Shown here: positions 1 to 8,985 of the stretch, one piece after another | How positions within the stretch are numbered: the stretch's first letter is position 1 | Layout: every line of letters begins with the position of its first letter | NCBI GenBank assembly: GCA_023404705.1 | Contig: JAEYAU010000261.1 | Coordinates: forward strand, 95,533 to 159,532 | Reading direction: 5' to 3' | Length of the DNA: 64,000 nt | Origin: Pseudomonadota bacterium | GTDB taxonomy: Bacteria; Pseudomonadota; Alphaproteobacteria; Rhizobiales; Xanthobacteraceae | The notes under the pieces: model-generated | The model's database searches: none | Told to the model about the DNA's origin: nothing | Seen by the model: only the letters and a program-made list of their open reading frames with translations | Translations under genes and position numbers: made by a program

Positions 1-174
1 GTCGATCTCGACTGCGACGATCGGGCCCGGCCCGCGGCTGCTGCGCTCCAGCGCCGCGAGCTTCTCGCTGCTGCGCGAGACCGCCACCACGGTCCAGCCT
101 TTTTCGCGGAAGTGCCGCGTCAGGCGCTCTCCGATCTTGCCCGTCGCACCCGTGATGAGAATGATCTGGCTCAT
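1..174 (-). CDS. SDR/NAD-dependent epimerase, N-terminal part only
   Basis: The first 58 codons of a leftward gene that runs off the left edge. The protein opens with MSQIILITGATGKIGERL, the glycine-rich dinucleotide-binding turn (TGATGKIG) of the extended short-chain dehydrogenase/epimerase superfamily, then the usual second strand (WTVVAVSRS). Its ATG overlaps the stop of the Gfo/Idh gene (ATGA), so the two are probably translated together. The substrate cannot be read from this fragment; given the neighbours a sugar or sugar-nucleotide is likely. Confidence 0.8.
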   Translation of the reverse strand, partial: MSQIILITGATGKIGERLTRHFREKGWTVVAVSRSSEKLAALERSSRGPGPIVAVEID

Positions 175-1067
175 GGCGCTGAGCGGCCCGCTTCGATGAT
201 GTCGATGATCGGCAAGACCTGCTCCGGAGTCTGGCTCGGCCGCACGCCCGTCACGATCTCCGTGAAGACCGAGAGCGCTGCGCGGAAGGCCTCGAAACTA
301 TCTTCGAACCTCAGCGTGCGGAAGCCATGCTCGCCATAAAGCCTGATCTCGATTGGGCCGGCCGGCACGCCGAGCGTCACGATCCGGCCCGTGAGGCCGC
401 TCGCCCATTCGAGATCGAGGGTGCGCACCTCGCTGCCCGAGGCCTTGGCGCGACGAATTTCGCCCTGTGCGCCGATCAGGTTCAGCAACGGCTCGATGAC
501 ATGGATCGCGTAACGGTCCCAGTCCTTCGGCGCGACGGCCTCGACGTAGCGGAGAGGACCCAGCGCTGTGCGCTCCTCCGAAGTGAGCCGGAATTCGCGT
601 GCAAAAGCCAGCGCCGAGCACGTGAAGACGAGACCGGGCTGCTTCTGTCGCCCGTAGAGGGCGAGCGCTGCGGCGCGCGAGAGAGCGAGCGGCTTGTCGA
701 TATAGATCGGCAGGCCGGCGGCGAGAAAGGGCGCCGCGTGCGTCATGTGGTTCTCGGCGTCGTCGCGCGCGAGCAGGATGGCATCGACCTGACGGATCAT
801 CTCCTCGGGCTGCGCGACGACCGTCGGGATGAGAGCCGCAGCCGCGATGTGCTCGGATGCGGCGCGGTCCTGCGTCCAGACATGCGTGACGTTCGCACCC
901 GCAATCGCGTCCTCCGGGAAGCGGCGCTCCGCCAGATAGCGCGGGATCACCGGGAAGGGGCAGTCCGCCATGACGGCCGGATCGTAGCCGTTGAAGATCG
1001 CGGACCAGGAATAGGGGTGGCCGTTGCCGGGGCTGATGCCGAGGACGCCGAGCTTGAGCGGTTTCAT
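171..1067 (-). CDS. Gfo/Idh/MocA-family oxidoreductase
   Basis: A 298-residue protein with an N-terminal Rossmann strand (LKLGVLGIS, residues 4-12) and the IDKPLAL motif at 123-129, the counterpart of the EKP signature whose lysine is catalytic in Gfo/Idh/MocA enzymes. The family uses NAD(P) to oxidise or reduce sugars and sugar derivatives, and members occur in many glycan clusters. The nucleotide-binding loop (GISPGNGHP) is less canonical than GxGxxG. It sits between an aldo/keto reductase and an SDR on the same strand, suggesting a small redox set that changes one sugar. The exact substrate is unknown. Confidence 0.8.
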   Translation of the reverse strand: MKPLKLGVLGISPGNGHPYSWSAIFNGYDPAVMADCPFPVIPRYLAERRFPEDAIAGANVTHVWTQDRAASEHIAAAALIPTVVAQPEEMIRQVDAILLARDDAENHMTHAAPFLAAGLPIYIDKPLALSRAAALALYGRQKQPGLVFTCSALAFAREFRLTSEERTALGPLRYVEAVAPKDWDRYAIHVIEPLLNLIGAQGEIRRAKASGSEVRTLDLEWASGLTGRIVTLGVPAGPIEIRLYGEHGFRTLRFEDSFEAFRAALSVFTEIVTGVRPSQTPEQVLPIIDIIEAGRSAP

Positions 1068-1158
1068 GTCCGGATGCGGCCTGCGGCGGAGCTGAAGCGG
1101 GACCTCGATGGGGCTTACGCTTCCTAAGATGATATCCGTGACCGCGCAACCAAGTCGC

Positions 1159-2094
1159 TCAGGCCGTCGCCGGCCATCGCGCCGGATCGAGCAGGTCGGC
1201 TGCCACGCGCGGGCGCGCGCGGATGACAGCGTCCAAATCCTCGCGGCTCAGCGCATCGCGGCGAAACAAGTCGAGATTGTCCTGCAGCTGGTCCGTGGTC
1301 TCGCAGCCGATCACGACGCCGTCGATCCAGTCCTGTGCCCGCACGAAAGCGAGACAGAGATCGGCGCGCCCAACGCGGCTGGTCTGCCGGACCAGGCGAT
1401 CGAGATCGTGCCTGACGCGCGCAGGATCGACGCCCGCGATGGCCGGCCAGCGCGCTGCCTCAGTCGCGAGCAGGCCTTGCAGGAAAACGCTGCGGACATG
1501 GACCGTTACGTCGGGCCGGTTGCGCAACTGCGCGATGGTGTCGGCTTCGGACCAGCGCCAGTCGAGCAGATTGAACGGCAGCTGAAGGTGCCGCACCAGC
1601 GGATCCTGCAGGGCCTCGGCCACCTCGACTGGCGACTGGGCCGAGATGCCCAGGGCGCCGATGCGGTTTGCGCGCCGTTCCTCCGCGAGACAGCGCCAGA
1701 CGGCACCGCCCCATTGCGTGCGGTGCTCCGCGCGATGCAGCAGCACGACGTCGAGACGCGTCCTGCCGAGCGCAGCGCGCGACATGTCCAGGCTCGCGCG
1801 CGCGGCCACGGCAGCCTGGTCCGGCGGCGCATCGGCGGGAAGCTGTGCCAGCGGATCGAGCTTGGTCACGATCGTGACATCGGAAGCTTTCGCCAGCGCG
1901 CGCCCGAGGCGCCGCTCGCTCTCACCGTAGGCGCGGGCGGTATCGAACGCGCGGACGCCGGCTGCGAGCGCCGCCGCGAGCAGGGCAGCCGCATCGTCCT
2001 CCGAGGGCATGCCGATCCGGTTCGCGGCGCCATAAGGGAGCCCGAGCTGCGCCGTGCCGAGCACCAGTCTGGCGATCTTGCGGCTTGCGTTCAT
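1159..2094 (-). CDS. Aldo/keto reductase
   Basis: A 311-residue TIM-barrel oxidoreductase. The classic catalytic set is visible: Asp51 and Tyr56 in FDTARAYGESE, Lys78 in IVTKLDPL and a histidine in LDVVLLHRAEH. The NADPH-dependent family reduces carbonyls; close relatives in polysaccharide loci are often annotated only as AKRs. It is the first gene of the leftward group, its start lying 44 bp from the oppositely oriented cytidylyltransferase, so both presumably use a very compact divergent promoter. It precedes the Gfo/Idh gene by 91 bp. Confidence 0.85.
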   Translation of the reverse strand: MNASRKIARLVLGTAQLGLPYGAANRIGMPSEDDAAALLAAALAAGVRAFDTARAYGESERRLGRALAKASDVTIVTKLDPLAQLPADAPPDQAAVAARASLDMSRAALGRTRLDVVLLHRAEHRTQWGGAVWRCLAEERRANRIGALGISAQSPVEVAEALQDPLVRHLQLPFNLLDWRWSEADTIAQLRNRPDVTVHVRSVFLQGLLATEAARWPAIAGVDPARVRHDLDRLVRQTSRVGRADLCLAFVRAQDWIDGVVIGCETTDQLQDNLDLFRRDALSREDLDAVIRARPRVAADLLDPARWPATA

Positions 2095-2138
2095 GACCCG
2101 CGCGCCGCTGTCCGCCGGGCCCGCGGAGTGTCCGGCTG

Positions 2139-2813
2139 ATGCTCGCGATCATCCCGGCTCGCGGCGGCTCCAAGCGCCTGCCGCGCAAGAACATCGCGCC
2201 GTTCGGCGGCCGGCCGCTCCTCGCCTGGTCGGTGGCGCTCGCGCTTCGCGTGCCAGCGATCACGCGTTGCGTGGTCTCCACGGAGGACGCCGAGATCGCC
2301 GACATCGCACGCACCGCCGGCGCCGAGGTGATTGTGCGTCCGGCTGCGCTCGCGAGCGACGAGGCCTCGAGCCTCGACGTGCTGCTCCATGCGCTCGACG
2401 CGGCAGAGCAGGGCGCGGGCACGGCTCGCGCCGTCGTGCTGCTGCAGCCGACCAACCCACTGCGGCCGGTCGAGATGGTGCAGCACGCGGTCGATCGTTT
2501 CTCGGCCGAGCCCTGCGACTCGCTCATCGCGGTGAGCCGGCGTCGCCTCAAGCTCGGCCGCATCACGGATGGCTGCTTTCAGCCGAGCTACGAGTTCGGC
2601 GTCCAGTCGCGCGTCATGGACGAGGTCTTCTACGAGAATGGACTGCTCTATCTGATGAAGACCGAGACCCTGCGCCGCGGCAGCCTCACGGGCGAGCGCG
2701 TCCTCGCCTTCGAGACCGAGCGCCCCTTTGATGACGTCGACATCGACGAGCCCGTGGACCTCGTGGTGGGCGAAGCGATCCTCGCGGCGGTCCGGCACAG
2801 GCTGGCCTACTGA
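2139..2813 (+). CDS. CMP-nonulosonate cytidylyltransferase (NeuA/PseF/LegF family), copy 1
   Basis: A 224-residue protein starting MLAIIPARGGSKRLPRKN, the CTP-binding signature of CMP-sialic-acid-type synthetases. The C-terminal half carries FDDVDIDEPVDL, the metal-binding DxDEP motif. It activates a nonulosonic acid with CTP to the CMP-sugar used by glycosyltransferases. The length fits PseF/LegF enzymes (about 230 residues). It opens the rightward operon, ahead of the ACP gene. Sequence alone does not show whether it serves the LegB/LegI set at 12-17 kb; a second homologue at 24,054 accompanies the other synthase. Confidence 0.88.
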   Translation: MLAIIPARGGSKRLPRKNIAPFGGRPLLAWSVALALRVPAITRCVVSTEDAEIADIARTAGAEVIVRPAALASDEASSLDVLLHALDAAEQGAGTARAVVLLQPTNPLRPVEMVQHAVDRFSAEPCDSLIAVSRRRLKLGRITDGCFQPSYEFGVQSRVMDEVFYENGLLYLMKTETLRRGSLTGERVLAFETERPFDDVDIDEPVDLVVGEAILAAVRHRLAY

Positions 2814-2835
2814 TTCGAATTCAATGGAGCGTCTC

Positions 2836-3144
2836 ATGCAGAGTCACGCGGTTCTCGACGACATCCTCTACCCGGTCGTCGACGAGATGCGCGCCACGTT
2901 GCCGAACGCGGACGCGTTCGTCAAATCACCGGCGACCAAGCTGTTCGGCAGCGGCGCCGCGCTCGACTCGCTGGGGCTGGTGAGCTTCATCATGGCCGTA
3001 GAGGAGCGCATCCAGGTGGTGACGGGCGAGCAGATCCGCCTCGTCACCGAGAAGGCGATGTCGCGCTCGCACAGCCCCTTCCGCACCATCGAGACGCTCG
3101 GCAGCTACATCAACGAGCTGCTGCCCGAAGTGCAGGCGAAATGA
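2836..3144 (+). CDS. Acyl carrier protein
   Basis: A 102-residue phosphopantetheine-carrier protein. The attachment motif is LDSLGLVSF with the candidate Ser45 (Ser49 from the upstream ATG at 2824). I prefer the ATG at 2836 because GGAG at 2826-2829 lies 6 bp before it. Downstream helices match the four-helix ACP fold. The stop overlaps the ATG of the following SDR (ATGA at 3141). With the reductase and adenylating ligase behind it, it probably holds an acyl group that is modified and then moved to a sugar. A role in bulk fatty-acid synthesis is unlikely in this context. Confidence 0.85.
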   Translation: MQSHAVLDDILYPVVDEMRATLPNADAFVKSPATKLFGSGAALDSLGLVSFIMAVEERIQVVTGEQIRLVTEKAMSRSHSPFRTIETLGSYINELLPEVQAK

Positions 3145-3845
3145 AGTCCGAGCGTCCCGTCACGCTGATCACCGGTGCCCGCAAGGGCATCGGCCGGCAT
3201 CTCGCCGAGCACTACTTGGCGCAGGGCCATTGGGTGTTCGGCTGCAGCCGCAGCGAATCCGATCTGCGGCACGACAGCTATCACCACCTGCTCGCCGACG
3301 TCGCGGTCGAGGCCGATGTCCTGAAGGCGTTCAAGGAAATCGCCCGCGGCCCGGGACGTATCACCAATCTGATCAACAATGCGGGTATCGCTTCGATGAA
3401 TCACAGCCTGCTCACGCCGGCCGAGAGCGCGGTGGCGATGATGCAGACCAATTTTCTCGGAAGCTTCCTGTTCTGCCGCGAAGCCGCGCGCCTGATGCAG
3501 CGCGCCCGTTTCGGCCGGATCGTGAACTTCTCGACGGTCGCGGTGCCGATGCGCCTGGAAGGCGAGGCGATGTACGCGGCCTCCAAAGCGGCGGTGGAGC
3601 AGCTGACGCGCGTGCTCGCGCGCGAGCTCGGGCCCATGGGCATCACGGTCAACGCGGTCGGTCCGACCCCGGTCGATACCGACCTCATCCGCGGCGTGCC
3701 GAAGGACAAGCTCGACGCGCTGGTCGGCCGTCAGGCGGTGCGGCGCGTCGGGACCATGGATGACGTCACCAACGTGCTCGACTTCTTCCTGCGGCCGGAA
3801 AGCAGCTTCGTGACCGGCCAAGTGATCTATCTCGGAGGCGCATGA
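3141..3845 (+). CDS. SDR, 3-oxoacyl-ACP reductase-like (FabG family)
   Basis: A 234-residue classical SDR: cofactor loop TGARKGIG (11-18), NNAG (79-82), Asn104, Ser131, and the catalytic YAASK with Tyr145 and Lys149, ending VTGQVIYLGGA as FabG-like proteins do. The family reduces or oxidises keto/hydroxyl groups with NAD(P)H. Lying between the ACP and the adenylating ligase, its simplest role is reduction of an ACP-bound 3-ketoacyl group, giving a hydroxyacyl decoration. A sugar dehydrogenase role, as in PtmA of the Campylobacter flagellin-glycan locus, is possible. It overlaps both neighbours by four bases or fewer. Confidence 0.85.
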   Translation: MKSERPVTLITGARKGIGRHLAEHYLAQGHWVFGCSRSESDLRHDSYHHLLADVAVEADVLKAFKEIARGPGRITNLINNAGIASMNHSLLTPAESAVAMMQTNFLGSFLFCREAARLMQRARFGRIVNFSTVAVPMRLEGEAMYAASKAAVEQLTRVLARELGPMGITVNAVGPTPVDTDLIRGVPKDKLDALVGRQAVRRVGTMDDVTNVLDFFLRPESSFVTGQVIYLGGA

Positions 3846-5197
3846 TGCACGCCGATTTCCTGAGAGGGATCTTCGCGAAGAATCCGGACGGCGCGGCCCT
3901 GATCTGGCGCGACCAGGAGGTGAGCTACGGCAGGCTCCTGCGGCACTGGGACGAGGCGCGGCAACTGCTGGATGCGCACGGGATCCAGGAAGGCGCCGTG
4001 GTCGCCCTGGAGGCCGATTTCACCCCGCATTCGGTCGCCATGTTGCTGGCGTTGATCGACCGCTCCGCCATCGTCGTGCCGCTGGCGCCCGTCGTTGAGG
4101 TTCGCAAGGCGGAGTTCTGCGAGACCGCGGAGGTCGGCTACCGGCTCAAGCTGATCGACGAGGCCTTCGAGATCGAGGCGACCGGCCACGAGGCTACGCA
4201 TCCGCTGCTGCGCGAACTGTCCGCCGCGCGCCGGCCAGGGCTCGTCGTATTCTCCTCGGCCACCACCGGCAAGAGCAAGGCGGCGCTGCACGACTTCGTG
4301 CCGCTGCTCGAGAAGTACAAGGTGCCGCGCAAGGCGCGGCGCATGCTGAGCTTCCTGTTGTTCGATCACCTCGGCGGCCTGAACACGCTGTTCTACAGCC
4401 TGTCGAACGCGGCGACGCTGCTGCTGCCCCACGACCGCAGTCCGGCCGCCATTGCGCGGGCGATCGCGCGGCATCGGATTCAGGTCCTGCCGGCCACGCC
4501 GACTTTCCTCAATCTGCTGCTGATCAGCGGCGCCCACCAGCAAGCCGATCTCTCGAGCCTCGAGCTGATCACCTATGGCACAGAACCGATGCCGAAGAGC
4601 CTGCTCGAGCGGCTCCGAGAGGTTTTTCCCGGCGTCGAGCTGCAGCAGACTTACGGCCTCACCGAGCTCGGCGTGCTGCGCTCGAAATCCAAATCCTCGG
4701 AATCCCTCTGGGTGAAGCTCGGCGGGCCCGAGTTCGACACGCGCGTTCGCGATGGCAAGCTCGAGATCAAGGCGAGGTCGGCGATGCTCGGCTACCTCAA
4801 CGCGCCGAGCCCGTTCACCGAGGACGGCTGGTATATGACGGGCGACCTGGTCGAGACCGACGGCGAATATCTGCGCATCCTCGGCCGCGATTCCAACCTG
4901 ATCAATGTCGGCGGGCAGAAGGTCTATCCGATCGAGGTCGAGAGCGCGCTGCTGCGCATGCCGGGCGTGACCGAGGTGGTGGTTTTCGGAGAGCCCAATG
5001 CCATCCTCGGCCACATCGTCACCGCGATGGTGCGGCTGACGAGCCAGGAGACGGCCCCGGAATTTCGCATCCGCATGCGCCAGTCTCTCCAGGAGCAGGG
5101 GCTTCCGGCCTTCATGGTGCCGCAGAAAGTGTCCGTCTCGTCCGAGCCGCTGCATTCCGAGCGGTTCAAGATCCGGCGAACCGCCGGCCAGGCTTGA
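3842..5197 (+). CDS. ANL-superfamily acyl/aryl adenylating ligase
   Basis: A 451-residue AMP-forming ligase. The P-loop SSATTGKSK is at 138-146, YGLTE at 271-275, YMTGD at 331-335, the hinge region GRDSNLINVGG at 348-358, and a C-terminal lysine (ERFKIRR) fits the A10 catalytic site. It is shorter than most acyl-CoA synthetases (over 500 residues), as seen in stand-alone ACP ligases. It should activate a carboxylic acid as the adenylate and load it on the ACP two genes upstream or on CoA. GGAGG at 3834-3838 is 3 bp before this ATG but 6 bp before a second ATG at 3845, which may be the true start. Confidence 0.88.
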   Translation: MMHADFLRGIFAKNPDGAALIWRDQEVSYGRLLRHWDEARQLLDAHGIQEGAVVALEADFTPHSVAMLLALIDRSAIVVPLAPVVEVRKAEFCETAEVGYRLKLIDEAFEIEATGHEATHPLLRELSAARRPGLVVFSSATTGKSKAALHDFVPLLEKYKVPRKARRMLSFLLFDHLGGLNTLFYSLSNAATLLLPHDRSPAAIARAIARHRIQVLPATPTFLNLLLISGAHQQADLSSLELITYGTEPMPKSLLERLREVFPGVELQQTYGLTELGVLRSKSKSSESLWVKLGGPEFDTRVRDGKLEIKARSAMLGYLNAPSPFTEDGWYMTGDLVETDGEYLRILGRDSNLINVGGQKVYPIEVESALLRMPGVTEVVVFGEPNAILGHIVTAMVRLTSQETAPEFRIRMRQSLQEQGLPAFMVPQKVSVSSEPLHSERFKIRRTAGQA

Positions 5198-6252
5198 TGC
5201 TGCAGCGAAACGACATGACGACCTCCATCGCGCCGCGCATCCGCATCGGCACAGCCGGGGACATCCCGCGCCTGCAGGCCTTTGTCGGCGCGCATTGGAA
5301 GGCGGGCCACATCTTCGCGCGCGAAGACCGGATGCTGCGCTGGCAGCATCTCGATCCGGCCGGAACCTTGAACTTTGCGCTGGCCGAGGATCCGGCGAGC
5401 CGCGAGGTGCTCGGCGTGCTCGGCTTCATTCCGACCGCTCAGTTCGACGCGGCCCTTGCGCCGGAGCGTGACTACTGGCTGGCGCTGTGGCGGGCGCGTG
5501 AGGACGTGAATGTTCCGGGCCTCGGGATGGCGCTCCAGTTCCATCTCATGCAGGAGCTGCGGCCCAATACGGTGGCGGCGATCGGCATCAAGCCGGAAGC
5601 CTTCCCGATCTACCGCGCCATGCGGTACGCCACCGGCACCATGGCGCAATACTATCTTCTCAATCCCGACGTTTCGGCGTTCGCGGTCGCGCGAGTCGCA
5701 GCGCCTCCGCGGCCGCAGACCGACGAGGCAGCCGGCCTCGAGACGGTGCGGATGGATGCAACCGCGCTCGCCGATTTGCCGGCGAGCCTCGACAACTTCT
5801 TCTCGCTGCGTCCGAAGAAGTCGAGGGTCTATTTCATCAATCGCTACCTCAAGCATCCCGTCTACGACTATGAGATCCACGGCGTCCTGCGTGGCGGCAC
5901 GCTGTGCGGCTGCTGGGTGGTCCGCGCGATCCGGCTCGCCGAAGGCACGGTGCTGCGCGGCATCGACTGCATCTTCGATCCCGCGGGCGATGTGACGTGG
6001 ATGCTGCCCTCGATCGCGCGGCTCGTCCGCGCGCATGGCGCGGAATACTGGGACTGCTATGCAGCCGGTGTACTCGCGGAAACGCTGGCCCGCGCCGGTT
6101 TCGCCCGCCGCACCGGCGACGAGATCGTCCTGCCGAACTACTTCGAGCCGTTCGTGCGAAGCAATATCGACATCCTGTACGGCGTGCAGGCGCCGCGCGG
6201 CACGGCGTACAGCATCGCCAAGGGCGATTCCGATCAGGATCGGCCGAGCTGA
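5197..6252 (+). CDS. GNAT-like acyltransferase (predicted)
   Basis: A 351-residue protein. The N-terminal part (IRIGTAGDIPRLQAFVGAHW) resembles the first helix of GNAT acetyltransferases, followed by a region that includes FALAED and LGVLGFIP. The fold assignment is moderate: I see no unmistakable acetyl-CoA loop. Directly behind the ACP/ligase genes, it is a good candidate to transfer an ACP- or CoA-bound acyl group to an amino sugar. The ATG at 5197 overlaps the ligase stop, with AGG just upstream; a second in-frame ATG is at 5215. Its stop overlaps the deacetylase start at 6252. Confidence 0.65.
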   Translation: MLQRNDMTTSIAPRIRIGTAGDIPRLQAFVGAHWKAGHIFAREDRMLRWQHLDPAGTLNFALAEDPASREVLGVLGFIPTAQFDAALAPERDYWLALWRAREDVNVPGLGMALQFHLMQELRPNTVAAIGIKPEAFPIYRAMRYATGTMAQYYLLNPDVSAFAVARVAAPPRPQTDEAAGLETVRMDATALADLPASLDNFFSLRPKKSRVYFINRYLKHPVYDYEIHGVLRGGTLCGCWVVRAIRLAEGTVLRGIDCIFDPAGDVTWMLPSIARLVRAHGAEYWDCYAAGVLAETLARAGFARRTGDEIVLPNYFEPFVRSNIDILYGVQAPRGTAYSIAKGDSDQDRPS

Positions 6253-7277
6253 TGAGCCAGAGCGCAACCAAGCACGCGCCGCTCACCGTCGTGATGTACC
6301 ACTACGTGCGTCCGATCCGCAGCGGGCCGACACCGCGGCTCAAGGGGCTCGAGGTGGACGCGTTCCGAGGTCAGCTCGCCTATCTGCGCCGGCATTACGA
6401 GCCGGTCAGCGTCGCCGAGGTGATCGCCGCCAGCCGCGGCGAACATGTCTTGCCGCGAAACGCGCTTCTGCTCACCTTCGATGACGGCTATCGCGACCAT
6501 GTCGAAACCGTGTGCCCGCTGCTGTTGGATGCGCGCATGACGGGCGCCTTCTATCCCATCGTCGATGCGGTGCTGCACGGCCAGGTGCTCGGCGTGAACA
6601 AGCTCCACTTCGTGCTCGCGCTGGCGCCCGACACAGCGGGGGTGGTCGAAGCCGTTGAGCGGCTGATCCTCGCGGATCCGGAGGCGGCCTCGCTGCCGCC
6701 GCTTGCCGAGCTCCGCGCCAGCCATCGGCATGCGACGCGTCTCGACGACGCCGACGTCATCTACGTGAAGCGGCTGATCCAGATGGCGCTACCGGTGCCG
6801 ATGCGCAAGCGCATCTCGGATGCGCTGTTTCGCGAATTCGTCACGCGCGACGAAGCCGGCTTTGCGTCCGAGCTCTATGCCAGTGCTGACGAGCTGCGAG
6901 CGCTCGCGGCCGCGGGCATGCACGTCGGCTGTCACGGCGCGAGCCATCCCTGGATGAGCCGGCTGGACCGTGCCGCGCAGGCCGAGGAGGTGGAACAATC
7001 GCTGCGCCTGCTGGACCACCTCGGGGTGCCGCGCACGGACTTCACCTTCTGCTACCCCTATGGCGACTATGACGCGACCTCGCTCGACGTGCTCGGCGCG
7101 GCCGGTTGTGCCGCCGCCTTCACGGCCGAGGTCGCGATCGCCGATGTCACGCCGGCCGCGATGCTTCGTCTGCCACGGCTCGATACCATCGACTTACCGG
7201 TGGCTGCCGATGCGGCGCCGAACGAGTGGACGCGTCAGGTGGCGCCTGTTCACCTGAAGACCGCGACGGTCCGCTGA
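6252..7277 (+). CDS. Polysaccharide deacetylase (NodB-homology domain)
   Basis: A 341-residue carbohydrate-esterase-4 protein. TFDDGYRD at 75-82 gives the metal-binding Asp pair, CHGASH supplies the His228-x3-His232 ligands, and YPYGDYD follows as motif 4. The N-terminal VVMYHYVR is typical of this branch. The family removes N- or O-acetyl groups from polysaccharides or lipid-linked sugars with a divalent metal. No signal peptide is visible, so a cytoplasmic substrate is likely. Acting beside an acyltransferase, it may swap an N-acetyl group for another acyl group. It overlaps the GNAT-like gene and abuts the next gene without a gap. Confidence 0.88.
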   Translation: MSQSATKHAPLTVVMYHYVRPIRSGPTPRLKGLEVDAFRGQLAYLRRHYEPVSVAEVIAASRGEHVLPRNALLLTFDDGYRDHVETVCPLLLDARMTGAFYPIVDAVLHGQVLGVNKLHFVLALAPDTAGVVEAVERLILADPEAASLPPLAELRASHRHATRLDDADVIYVKRLIQMALPVPMRKRISDALFREFVTRDEAGFASELYASADELRALAAAGMHVGCHGASHPWMSRLDRAAQAEEVEQSLRLLDHLGVPRTDFTFCYPYGDYDATSLDVLGAAGCAAAFTAEVAIADVTPAAMLRLPRLDTIDLPVAADAAPNEWTRQVAPVHLKTATVR

Positions 7278-8951
7278 ATGAGCTCCTGGACCGGAACCGG
7301 ACGTCTGGCGGGATTTCCGCTGTTGCGCGAGGGCGTGGGGCGCGTGCGCGGCCTGGTCCGTCGTCTCTCCCCCGCGGCACGCGCTGCTGATAGCCGCGTG
7401 GCCGCGCAGCGGCGAGCCGCGGAGCTGCGCATGGATGCGCTAGCTGCTAGCCCGGCTGCTGCATTCCAGGGCCGCACGCTGATCGACGGCAGCTTCGACA
7501 ATCCGAACTACTGGCTGCGCTTCAGCTTCGTGCGGGCGGCGCTCGGCCTCAAGAACGGCCGCGAGACCGGACTGCTGGGCCCATTCCGCCGCGAGCAGGT
7601 TGGTGCGACCTTCCGCCATTTCGGCGTGAACGACGTCGTCTCGTTCCCCGACGTGCCCGTGTCCGCGGATGCGCGGCGGCTCGCCGACGAGCTGGTGGAC
7701 GCGACCCGCACGGCGGACGATGTCCTGGCATGGAGCCTGCCGGAAGGTTTCCCCGCCATGATGGTCTATGACGGCATCCTCAAGCGGCAGCGCCTCGCGG
7801 CCGTGGATGTGCGGCGCCCGGACTTCCGCCTGCACGTGCGCGAAGCCGTCGAGAGCATCGAGCGTGCGCGCCGCGTGATCGAGGAGGGCAACTATGACCT
7901 GGTCGTCATCAGCCATCCGTTCAACTTTCTCTATGGCGGGATCGCGTGGTGCGCGCTCAAGCGCGGCATCCCTGTCCTGCTGCCGTTCGGCGCCTTCGGC
8001 ACCATGCGCATCACGCGCTTCGACCGTCCCGAGGAGCTGTTTTCGTTCTACGACCGGCCGACCGCTGCTGACTTCGCGGCGGCCGCGCCCGCGAAGCTCG
8101 CCGCACTCGAGGAGGTCGGGCGTCAGTACATCGATGCCCGGCTGGGCGGTCAGGCCGATGATCTCGCGTCCATCTACGCGTTCCGCCAGAGCGGCGAGCG
8201 GATCGACCGCGCCGTCCTCGGCGCGAAATTCGGCTGGGATCCCGCAAAGCCGATCGTGGCGGTCTATGCATCAAACTGGTTCGACTGGCCGCATCAGCTG
8301 GGCATGTCCCAGTTTCGCGATTTCCTCGACTGGACCGAGACCACCTTCCAGGCTGCGCGGCGCAATGAAGGCGTCAACTGGCTGTTCAAGCCGCACCCGG
8401 CCGAGGATTGGTTCGGCGGCGCTTCGCTCGCCTCGATCATGGCGCGGATCGGCACGGCGCCGCATGTCGCGATCGCCGACAAGGCCTGGAACAACACAGC
8501 GGTGATGCAGACCGTCGATGCGCTTGTCACCTATCACGGCACGGCCGGCATCGAATTCGCGTCGCGCGGCAAGCCGGTGCTGATTCCGGACCGCGGCAAG
8601 TACGACGACATCGGCTTCGCCAAAGTGGCGGGCTCTCGCCAGAATTACATCGACCTGCTCGGAACCGAGTGGTGGCAGGGCATGGACCTGACGCAGGCCG
8701 CGCGGCTCGCCAACACCTTCGCGGGCTGGTGGATCTGCGCCCCGGACTGGCAGTCCGACATGCTGCTCGAGGACGATCCGCGCCAGGACGCGATCTATGC
8801 CTCGATCCCGGCCATGCTGGACCGGAACGCGGACGTCGTCGCGCGCGAGATCGCCCATTTGTGCGACTGGTTCGCGACCGGCCACCGTTTCTCGCACACC
8901 TACAAGATGGCGCTGGCGGAGCGCTATCGGCTCACCAATGTCCGCGCCTGA
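7278..8951 (+). CDS. Capsule-synthesis/CDP-glycerol-transferase-like GT-B protein
   Basis: A 557-residue cytoplasmic protein. Its C-terminal half has hallmarks of the capsule synthesis/CDP-glycerol glycerophosphotransferase-like GT-B group: PIVAVYASNW, LFKPHPAEDW, and TYHGTAGIEFASRGKPVLIP, the donor-binding stretch. The N-terminal 200 residues are less familiar. It shares this architecture in general form with the two tandem proteins at 17-20 kb but is longer and clearly diverged. It should transfer a sugar or polyol phosphate in glycan assembly. It starts one base after the deacetylase stop. Confidence 0.7.
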   Translation: MSSWTGTGRLAGFPLLREGVGRVRGLVRRLSPAARAADSRVAAQRRAAELRMDALAASPAAAFQGRTLIDGSFDNPNYWLRFSFVRAALGLKNGRETGLLGPFRREQVGATFRHFGVNDVVSFPDVPVSADARRLADELVDATRTADDVLAWSLPEGFPAMMVYDGILKRQRLAAVDVRRPDFRLHVREAVESIERARRVIEEGNYDLVVISHPFNFLYGGIAWCALKRGIPVLLPFGAFGTMRITRFDRPEELFSFYDRPTAADFAAAAPAKLAALEEVGRQYIDARLGGQADDLASIYAFRQSGERIDRAVLGAKFGWDPAKPIVAVYASNWFDWPHQLGMSQFRDFLDWTETTFQAARRNEGVNWLFKPHPAEDWFGGASLASIMARIGTAPHVAIADKAWNNTAVMQTVDALVTYHGTAGIEFASRGKPVLIPDRGKYDDIGFAKVAGSRQNYIDLLGTEWWQGMDLTQAARLANTFAGWWICAPDWQSDMLLEDDPRQDAIYASIPAMLDRNADVVAREIAHLCDWFATGHRFSHTYKMALAERYRLTNVRA

Positions 8952-8985
8952 TGCGGCGCGCCGACAAGATCGAGGTCCAGCGTCG

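Noticed and set aside
2728..2835. Longer N-terminus for the acyl carrier protein
   Set aside because: The added part overlaps the cytidylyltransferase gene in another frame and is low-complexity Ser/Thr; a ribosome site favours the ATG at 2,836.
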